Part shown: one piece after another, positions 57,119 to 64,000 of the stretch
Numbering within the stretch: the first letter of the stretch is position 1
Layout: each line of letters starts with the position of its first letter
Source: Sphingomonas qomolangmaensis
Lineage (GTDB): Bacteria; Pseudomonadota; Alphaproteobacteria; Sphingomonadales; Sphingomonadaceae
NCBI RefSeq assembly: GCF_024496245.1
Contig: NZ_CP101740.1
Location: 3,320,001-3,384,000 of the forward strand
Direction of reading: 5' to 3'
DNA length: 64,000 nucleotides
Made by a program: the position numbers and the translations under genes
The notes under the pieces: model-generated
What the model was told of the DNA's origin: nothing
The model's database searches: none
The model's input: only the letters and a program-made list of their open reading frames with translations

Positions 57119-57688
57119 TCAAACCGGGCGGCGGCATCTTTCGATCACCGTGCGAACCTCTGGCGCCATCGGCATCGCCAGCGTGCGATGCTGGTCGATC
57201 CGCACCCCGAACCGGTCGTCGGTGGCAAGCAATGCAGCAAAGAACATGTCATCGGCGCTCAGGCTGCCGGCGACCACGCGCGGCGGGCCGGGCTCGACCG
57301 TGGCAGTCATCGTCGCGGAGGCGCTGGGGGTCACGACCTGAATGCGGCTGGCGTCGCCGCGGCGATCGGTGCGCGCCATCCTCACCCGTCGCGCATCGCG
57401 ATCGCATGACAGGATAAAGTAGGCGCGCGCATCGGGCGGACCGAACATCGCGCTTCCATCGCGCAGCACCCAGCTGCCGAGCGCGGTCCCGACATTGTCG
57501 AGCTCGGGGGTGGGCAGCGCGCCTGCTACGCTCGAGGCGCGAGGGGGTGGCGCGGTGGCGATTTCGGGGGTTGCCTCGGCGTCGGGTTGCGCCGGTGCGG
57601 GGGCAGGCGTCGGCTCGGCGTCGCAGCCCGCCACCACCAAAAGGGCCGCGAGCGTCAGGGTGCGCCTGTTCGCTCGCGAACTTATCAT
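57119..57688 (-). CDS. Lipoprotein of unknown function (paralogue 2)
   Basis: A 189-residue lipoprotein with lipobox VAGC near residue 19 and a long Pro/Ala/Glu linker to about 60. The folded part has SWVLRDGSAMFGPPDARAY and LSCDRDARRVRMARTD, then a TMTATVEP stretch. The upstream gene product has the same layout and a similar W-x-RDA/G and CDR core, so the two are probably paralogues. ATG 57688 overlaps the upstream stop (ATGA). Family unknown to me. Confidence 0.75.
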   Translation of the reverse strand: MISSRANRRTLTLAALLVVAGCDAEPTPAPAPAQPDAEATPEIATAPPPRASSVAGALPTPELDNVGTALGSWVLRDGSAMFGPPDARAYFILSCDRDARRVRMARTDRRGDASRIQVVTPSASATMTATVEPGPPRVVAGSLSADDMFFAALLATDDRFGVRIDQHRTLAMPMAPEVRTVIERCRRPV

Positions 57689-58212
57689 CCGCGGCAATCC
57701 TCGGCGACGCGGAGGAATTCGGCCCAGGTGGGCACCACCAGTACCGGCAGCGGGCGAAGCTCGACGACGAAGCGACCGCGGCTGAACCCCATCGCATCGA
57801 TCAGCGCGTCGCGGACGGGCAGGCGTACCGTCATGGCGCCACCGGTCGGGGTGCTCGCCAGGGCGCGGGTGCTGGTGTTGGTGCGGACCGTCATCGCCGC
57901 GTTGCCAGGGGCGGCACCGCGGCGCGACAGGACCAGCGCGCCCGCGCTACGATCGCAGCGCAGGCTGAGCTCGGGTTCGGCGCCCGGCTGGCCGAAGCGC
58001 GCGATCGATCCCTGCGCGTCGCGGCTGTACGACCATGTTCCTGCGGTCAGCGGCCAGTCGCGCCAGTCGCTGCTCGCGGGCGGCGGGGTCGGGGCGGGGG
58101 GCGGCACCGGCGCGTGGCGCGCGGGTGGCGGCGCTTGCGGCGCGGGGCGCGAAGGGGACACGCACCCGGCCAGAAGCGCGAGCGGAACGAACAAGGCAAG
58201 GATACGCTGCAT
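57685..58212 (-). CDS. Lipoprotein of unknown function (paralogue 1)
   Basis: A 175-residue lipoprotein with lipobox LAGC near residue 17, a Pro/Ala-rich linker (about 20-47), then a domain with TWSYSRDAQGSIARFG, LSLRCDRSAGALVLSR and a C-terminal RFVVELRPLPVLVVPTW. It is translationally coupled to the following similar lipoprotein. The frame continues upstream to 58350 but ATG 58212 places the signal sequence at the N-terminus. Presumably outer-membrane or periplasmic; no function known. Confidence 0.75.
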   Translation of the reverse strand: MQRILALFVPLALLAGCVSPSRPAPQAPPPARHAPVPPPAPTPPPASSDWRDWPLTAGTWSYSRDAQGSIARFGQPGAEPELSLRCDRSAGALVLSRRGAAPGNAAMTVRTNTSTRALASTPTGGAMTVRLPVRDALIDAMGFSRGRFVVELRPLPVLVVPTWAEFLRVAEDCRG

Positions 58213-58434
58213 GCACAGCCTTATGGGCGAGGCGGTGTCGCGCCTCAACCACTTCGTCATCCGCGGGTCGAATAGGGGTGAGCGCCGCGGCGACGGTTCT
58301 GCGGGAATACGAGGCCTAAGACGTGACGACAGAGGGGAACGCCGTATCAAAAGCCAAGTGCCACCGCGACACTCGCTCAGTAAGTGGGGAGGCGACGGGC
58401 GGGTGCCGATACGTCTGTTGGTCGGTATCAGCGC

Positions 58435-59133
58435 CTACTGGGTGCGATTGCCGCAGAGGACGGGACCCGGACCCGCGACGGTGCAGGCGGCTTTGCCCGA
58501 CACGGTAACCTGACCCAGCCCCACGGCGGTGATGTTGGCGGTCTCGCTTGCCGAAAAGCTGCTTTCGCTCGGGCTTTGCGAAAGCACCGTCAGATCGCGC
58601 ACCGCGAGGCTGGCGGCGTCGATCCGGTTGGCGCCGTTCGATGCGAAGCGTGCGCGTGCGGTGGTGCCGCGCACCTCGAGCGATCCGGCGCCGGTGAGCG
58701 TGGCGCGGAATTCGTCGGCGGCGATTGCGGCGACGCGCAGCGTCCCCGATCCCGACATGTCGATCGTCACCTGCTGGCTCGCCATGCGATCGATCGCCAG
58801 TCGGCCGTTGCCGACCAGCGTCGCGCTCCGGATCGCGGGCGCGGTGGCGACGATGCGTGGCGTCGCGGCGCGCGCATCGGGCCAGCCGCCCCAGCTATTG
58901 GGATTGGCGCTGATCACCAGCACCCGGTCCTCGACGCGAACAGCCACGCCGTCGAGCGCGCGGGCTTCGCCGCTGATCGTCGCGCCGGTAGCGCCCCCGG
59001 TTCGCAACTCGACATCGAAGGGGCCCTCGACGCGGATCGAGTCGAATCCCGTGACCATTACCCGCCGATCCTCGGCATGGGCGGGCGCTGGCAAGGTCGA
59101 CAGCAAGGCGGCGGCGAGCAGGATGCGGATCAT
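58435..59133 (-). CDS. DUF2807 (head GIN domain) exported protein
   Basis: A 232-residue exported protein: signal peptide 1-20 (PAHA-E), then a repetitive beta-helix-like domain with steps such as FDSIRVEGPFDVELRTG, NGRLAID, SGSGTLRVAAI and TGAGSLEVRG, which is the DUF2807/GIN autotransporter-adhesin-head pattern. Another DUF2807 gene lies 40 bp upstream on the same strand. Function of the family is unclear; a surface or periplasmic structural role is inferred. Confidence 0.85.
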   Translation of the reverse strand: MIRILLAAALLSTLPAPAHAEDRRVMVTGFDSIRVEGPFDVELRTGGATGATISGEARALDGVAVRVEDRVLVISANPNSWGGWPDARAATPRIVATAPAIRSATLVGNGRLAIDRMASQQVTIDMSGSGTLRVAAIAADEFRATLTGAGSLEVRGTTARARFASNGANRIDAASLAVRDLTVLSQSPSESSFSASETANITAVGLGQVTVSGKAACTVAGPGPVLCGNRTQ

Positions 59134-59173
59134 CGACACAACTGGCACCCCGCCACGGTTCCGCGCAAGGGGG

Positions 59174-59908
59174 TCAGCGACCGCCGCTACCGCACTCGAC
59201 GCTGCCGATGCCGCTCTTGCGCGTGGTGCACACCGAATTGGGGCCAAGGCTTGCCGAACCGACGCCCGATACCGACACTTGGGCTGGGCCATCGATCCGT
59301 ACCGCGACATCGCCGACCCCCGACAGGCTCACCTTGCCCTGGCGTGCCACGAGTTCCTCTGCGCGGATGCTCCCCGCGCCTGATACGCTGGCGTTGAGCG
59401 TGCGCGCCACACCCGCGGCGGCGATATCGCCGGTGCCCGACAGCTTGAGGGTGACGTCGCGGCCCTCGATCCGTCCGACCGCGAGATCGCCCGCGCCGCT
59501 GATTGTCGCGGTGAAGTCGCCGGTGCCGCGGTCGAGGGTGAGGCCGCCCGCGCCGCTGACGCTGGCGCCGGTCGCGCTGGGCAAGCTTACCGTGACGGTG
59601 GCGCGCGGGTTGCTGCCCCATTTCCAATTCGAGCTACGCTCGCGGCCGACGCGCAAGGTGCCGTCGACGACCTCGAGCTTCAGCTTGTCGATCACGTCCT
59701 GCGGACCTTCGGCGCGCACCGCGAAGGCGCTGCCGGTCATCACGCGGACATTGTCGGGGCCGGCGAGATCGACCTTGTCGAACCCCGACAAGGTGAAGCT
59801 GCGCTGTGCCTGCGGGCCCGCGGCTTCACCGTCATCGCCGTTGACGCTGCCACCCGAACACGCGGCAAGCATCAATGCTGCCAACGCTGCCGTCAAACCA
59901 TCGTCCAT
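59174..59908 (-). CDS. DUF2807 (head GIN domain) lipoprotein
   Basis: A 244-residue protein with a lipobox-like LAAC near residue 17 and a DUF2807 domain of repeated SGAGxL steps (SGAGGLTLDRG, SGAGDLAVGRI, SGTGDIAAAG, SGAGSIRAEE, SGVGDVAV). The N-terminus, MDDGLTAALAALML, is short for a signal sequence, so the true start could differ. It is the second DUF2807 gene in tandem with the one ending at 58435; the two differ enough not to be a recent duplication. Confidence 0.82.
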   Translation of the reverse strand: MDDGLTAALAALMLAACSGGSVNGDDGEAAGPQAQRSFTLSGFDKVDLAGPDNVRVMTGSAFAVRAEGPQDVIDKLKLEVVDGTLRVGRERSSNWKWGSNPRATVTVSLPSATGASVSGAGGLTLDRGTGDFTATISGAGDLAVGRIEGRDVTLKLSGTGDIAAAGVARTLNASVSGAGSIRAEELVARQGKVSLSGVGDVAVRIDGPAQVSVSGVGSASLGPNSVCTTRKSGIGSVECGSGGR

Positions 59909-59979
59909 CCCTGCCTCCGATCAGCTACCGTATTAGTGAAGTAATACAGCAACTGACCGCAAAGGCAAGTGGGGTAGGT

Positions 59980-60513
59980 TCAGGCCTCGGCCTTGTCCTT
60001 GTTGTAAATCGCAGCCGCTGCGCGCAGCACGTCGAGGATCTTCTCGAGCGCCTTGGGCTCGTCGACCTCTTCCATCGCGGCGAGTTCGCGCGCTAGGCGG
60101 CTGGCGGCGGCTTCGAAGATCTGGCGCTCAGAATAGCTCTGCTCGGGCTGGTCATCGGCGCGGAACAGGTCCCGGACCACTTCGGCGATCGACACCAGAT
60201 CGCCCGAATTGATCTTGGCCTCATATTCCTGTGCGCGGCGCGACCACATGGTGCGCTTGACCTTGGGCTTGCCCTTGAGCGTTTCCATCGCCTCGCGCAG
60301 CGTCTTGTCGCTCGACAGCTTGCGCATGCCGACGCTCTCGGCCTTGTTGGTAGGAACGCGCAGCGTCATGCGCTCCTTTTCGAAGCGCAGCACGTACAGC
60401 TCGAGCTGCATGCCTGCGATTTCCTGCTTTTGCAGTTCGATCACACGGCCGACGCCGTGCTTTGGGTAAACGACATAATCACCGACGTCGAAGGACAGCG
60501 CCTTGGCAGCCAT
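59980..60513 (-). CDS. carD: CarD family transcription regulator
   Basis: A 177-residue RNA-polymerase-binding factor: N-terminal RID with FDVGDYVVYPKHGVGRVIELQKQEI near residues 7-31, then the DNA-binding helical domain with GKPKVKRTMWSRRAQEYEAKINSGDL near 98-123. CarD proteins stabilise open promoter complexes, including at rRNA genes. ATG 60513 matches the family start; the frame to 60855 is not supported. A GGAAAGG lies about 10 nt upstream. It is monocistronic by position. Confidence 0.95.
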   Translation of the reverse strand: MAAKALSFDVGDYVVYPKHGVGRVIELQKQEIAGMQLELYVLRFEKERMTLRVPTNKAESVGMRKLSSDKTLREAMETLKGKPKVKRTMWSRRAQEYEAKINSGDLVSIAEVVRDLFRADDQPEQSYSERQIFEAAASRLARELAAMEEVDEPKALEKILDVLRAAAAIYNKDKAEA

Positions 60514-60769
60514 TGATACGAAACCTTTCCGTGGACCATCGAACCGGGGGGCGGGGCGGCTGCAACGGGCTTGCTGGCCGCGTGAGCACGTTCGGGTCGA
60601 TGTGTTTGCGTCTCCGAGGGGCGAGGCTTTTGAGCCTCGTGGCGGATGATTTAACACAGTCGTAACAAAATTACCAGCGTGGCGAAGGGGGCGGGGTGCA
60701 GAAACGACACAAAAGCGATCGATATTTGGTGCCGGACCAACGACGCGCAATACTGGCGCGGAAACGATG

Positions 60770-61336
60770 TCAGTCGCGCACGAAAATCTCGGCAGGCGGC
60801 AGCGTGATGGCGAGCGAGGGCAACGCAACATCAGTGCCGCTGGGCAGCCAATCATCTACCCAGCCGGTCGCCGTGCGGCGAACATGTCGCACGCGTTCCT
60901 GTTGGGGATCGGCCAGCAGCATATCGGTGGTGCCAGGCAGTTCGCGATATTCGGCAAGTTTGACGCTCTGATCGTAGGAGGCGGTCGATGACGACAGCAC
61001 TTCGACGATCAACACCGGATCGCCGAGCAATTTCTTGCCATCATTGGCAGGGCGTCCGGGGTCGCCGCAGTAGACCGCGACGTCGGGATAGCGGATGGTC
61101 TGCGTACCGGTCTGGACCGCAAAGTCCGAGTTGAAGGGCATGCAACCCGTTCCGCGGAGCGCGAGGCGCAGGGCAAAATAGACGTTGCCCGCAATACGCG
61201 CATGCGCTTGGCTGCCACCCGTCATCATGTAGATCAGGCCGTCCTCGAGCTCGGCCTTCGCATCGCCGAAATGCATCGACAGGAATTCGTCGACGTCGAT
61301 GCGGCGATAGGCGGGATCGAGCGCGACTTTGGCCAT
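60770..61336 (-). CDS. Uma2 family endonuclease (DUF820)
   Basis: A 188-residue PD-(D/E)xK nuclease-fold protein: YRRIDVDEFLSMHFGDAKAELEDG near residues 10-33, YPDVAVYC near 85-92, and PVLIVEVLSSST near 108-119, giving the Asp and Glu-x-Val residues of the fold. Uma2 genes are very common in cyanobacteria and scattered elsewhere; their role is not settled, with links to mobile DNA or defence proposed. It is isolated between carD and groEL. Confidence 0.88.
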   Translation of the reverse strand: MAKVALDPAYRRIDVDEFLSMHFGDAKAELEDGLIYMMTGGSQAHARIAGNVYFALRLALRGTGCMPFNSDFAVQTGTQTIRYPDVAVYCGDPGRPANDGKKLLGDPVLIVEVLSSSTASYDQSVKLAEYRELPGTTDMLLADPQQERVRHVRRTATGWVDDWLPSGTDVALPSLAITLPPAEIFVRD

Positions 61337-61365
61337 GGCCGATCATAGCATTTCGCGCGGACACG

Positions 61366-61395
61366 AAAAAGGGCCGGGAAGTGATCCCCGACCCT
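61366..61395 (-). terminator. Rho-independent terminator of groES-groEL
   Basis: On the minus strand a 9-bp stem (AGGGTCGGG with CCCGGCCCT, one G-T pair) and an 8-nt loop are followed by Ts at 61366-61369, about 100 bp after the groEL stop. It would also stop reading into the Uma2 gene. Confidence 0.85.
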
Positions 61396-61493
61396 TCGTC
61401 GTTCGGTGCCTTGGCGGGCGAGCGGGGTGCTCCCCGCCCGGCCGGCCGGATGCCGATCGCATGTCGGGAGCGGCGAGCCGCCCCCAAGCGCAA

Positions 61494-63152
<1,659 letters not shown>

Positions 63153-63204
63153 TCAGCTAAAGTGGATGAAATTGACAAAATGGAAACAATCGGAAGCCTG
63201 AAGA

Positions 63205-63495
63205 TCAGGCCTCGACGATGCCCAGAATGTCGCTTTCCTTCATGATGAGCAGGTCTTCGCCGTTCACCTTGACCTCGGTGCCCGACCATTTGCCGAACAG
63301 GATCTTGTCGCCGGCCTTCACCTCGAGCGGGTGGATGTCGCCCGTGTCGTTGCGTGCGCCGGTACCGGCGGCGACGACTTCACCCTCTTGGGGCTTTTCC
63401 TTGGCGGTGTCGGGGATGATGATGCCGCCGGCGGTCTTCTCTTCGGCTTCGACGCGGCGAACGAGAACGCGATCGTGCAAGGGACGAAAGTTCAT
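63205..63495 (-). CDS. groS: Co-chaperonin GroES (Hsp10)
   Basis: A 96-residue co-chaperonin with [23 protein letters not shown] at the N-terminus including the mobile loop, and [20 protein letters not shown] near the C-terminus. ATG 63495 is the family start and has AGGAAAG-like sequence upstream; a longer frame to 63543 would run into the operator. Confidence 0.98.
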   Translation of the reverse strand: MNFRPLHDRVLVRRVEAEEKTAGGIIIPDTAKEKPQEGEVVAAGTGARNDTGDIHPLEVKAGDKILFGKWSGTEVKVNGEDLLIMKESDILGIVEA

Positions 63496-63532
63496 GCGCG
63501 CTTTCCTTTCCTGTTTAAGGGATAAAACTGGT

Positions 63533-63559
63533 TTAGCACTCACTCAAGGCGAGTGCTAA
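63533..63559 (-). promoter_or_regulatory. CIRCE operator (HrcA binding site)
   Basis: TTAGCACTC-N9-GAGTGCTAA, a perfect match to the consensus. It lies 38-64 bp upstream of groES and implies repression by HrcA at normal temperature with release on heat shock. hrcA is not in the window. Confidence 0.98.
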
Positions 63560-63567
63560 CGAACCTC

Positions 63568-63596
63568 CATATGCGGCGGTGGAGGGGATTCGTCAA
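63568..63596 (-). promoter_or_regulatory. Probable groESL promoter
   Basis: TTGACG (63591-63596) and CATATG (63568-63573) are separated by 17 bp on the minus strand, immediately upstream of CIRCE, so the operator would overlap the transcription start region. The -10 match is only moderate. Confidence 0.6.
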
Positions 63597-63730
63597 CCGC
63601 GGCGGCACCCGATTTTGCCGCTTTCGCCCGCAAATGCGTATTGGTGGCGTAATACAGGCGTTTACCTGTCTGTACCCATGCTCTAGCGCATGACAGGAAC
63701 GACGAACCGTTCGACCCGGAGGATTTTGAC

Positions 63731-64000
63731 GTGAAGCTGGTACGCGGCGCCTGGAAATTGCTCGTGGGCATCAAGGACGGGCTGGTCCTGCTCGCGATGC
63801 TGCTGTTCTTCGGCCTGATCTTCGCGGCCTTGTCGGCGCGGCCCAACGCCGCGGCGATCACCAATGGCGCGCTGCTGGTCGATCTGAGCGGCACGATCGT
63901 CGAACAGCCCGAAGAAGGCGATCCGTTCGCGACGCTGGCGGGCGGCGACGTCGCCAAGCAGCATCGGCTGCGCGACGTGATCCGCGCGCTCGACACCGCG
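63731..64000 (+). CDS. sppA: Signal peptide peptidase SppA, N-terminal part (cut by window end)
   Basis: A GTG at 63731 with GGAGG (63718-63722) 8 nt upstream opens a frame that runs off the window after 90 codons. The product begins VKLVRGAWKLLVGIKDGLVL with one transmembrane helix (about 16-36), then NGALLVDLSGTIVEQPEE, the opening strand of SppA/S49 signal peptide peptidases. Identification rests on this N-terminal pattern only; catalytic Lys and Ser lie outside the window. Confidence 0.8.
   Translation, partial: MKLVRGAWKLLVGIKDGLVLLAMLLFFGLIFAALSARPNAAAITNGALLVDLSGTIVEQPEEGDPFATLAGGDVAKQHRLRDVIRALDTA

Noticed and set aside
59134..59310. Longer N-terminus for the first DUF2807 gene
   Set aside because: It would overlap the neighbouring DUF2807 gene and bury the signal peptide; ATG 59133 is the sensible start.

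Overview
The window is high-GC DNA from an alphaproteobacterium, most likely a sphingomonad (Sphingomonas or a close relative). Support comes from family-level recognition of CarD, an FzlA-like GST, a CBP3-type cytochrome bc1 chaperone, HisN-type histidinol phosphatase and RcnB-like proteins, from the abundance of GTG/TTG starts and 4-nt ATGA/GTGA overlaps, and from extragenic palindromes of a type common in this group.

Region 1 (1 to about 18180) is the right-hand part of an integrative and conjugative element inserted in the 3' end of a tRNA-Leu(CAG) gene. Next to the tRNA lies a P4-type integrase (16750-18012, minus). Further in is an unusual 656-residue protein with an HTH-like N-terminus and a tyrosine-recombinase C-terminus. 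Then comes a tightly overlapping mating-pair operon: traG, an RHH/CopG-like gene, trbB-C-D-E-J-L-F-G-I, a DUF2274 gene and an AlpA-like HTH gene, in Tn4371-like order. Divergent from traG is a secreted protein I read as a thiaminase I (thiamine pyridinylase) homologue. The first 0.8 kb is less GC-rich and holds only one small possible gene. No relaxase and no second att copy are seen, so the element continues left of the window.

Region 2 (18.2-48.9 kb) is chromosomal housekeeping: an NDUFA9-like reductase, uppP, gltD and gltB with an MntA-HepT (MNT-HEPN) toxin-antitoxin pair lodged between them, an FzlA-like GST, a PEBP protein, an SDR, a diguanylate cyclase, a periplasmic peroxiredoxin, OMPLA, hisN, rpmI-rplT, a LysE exporter, pheST, an aldose epimerase, prfC, a yceD/CBP3-chaperone pair, a BamE-like lipoprotein, an RcnB-like protein, an NfrB-like glycosyltransferase with an outer-membrane partner, and a DUF885 lipoprotein.

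Region 3 (49-54.5 kb) is a nucleic-acid repair cluster: MBL-fold 'ligase-associated' exonuclease, Lhr-type helicase and PdeM phosphoesterase. The ATP-dependent DNA ligase usual in such clusters is absent; a 62-residue membrane protein occupies the exonuclease-helicase gap and a double-DTG aspartyl protease sits between helicase and PdeM.

Region 4 (54.5-64 kb) holds an S41 protease lipoprotein, an FMN reductase, a possible micro-gene with a perfect Shine-Dalgarno sequence, a pair of similar lipoproteins, a pair of DUF2807 proteins, carD, a Uma2 nuclease, groES-groEL under a perfect CIRCE operator, and the start of sppA. Several intergenic spaces hold long palindromes; one such element supplies the stop codon of one gene and the start codon of the next.
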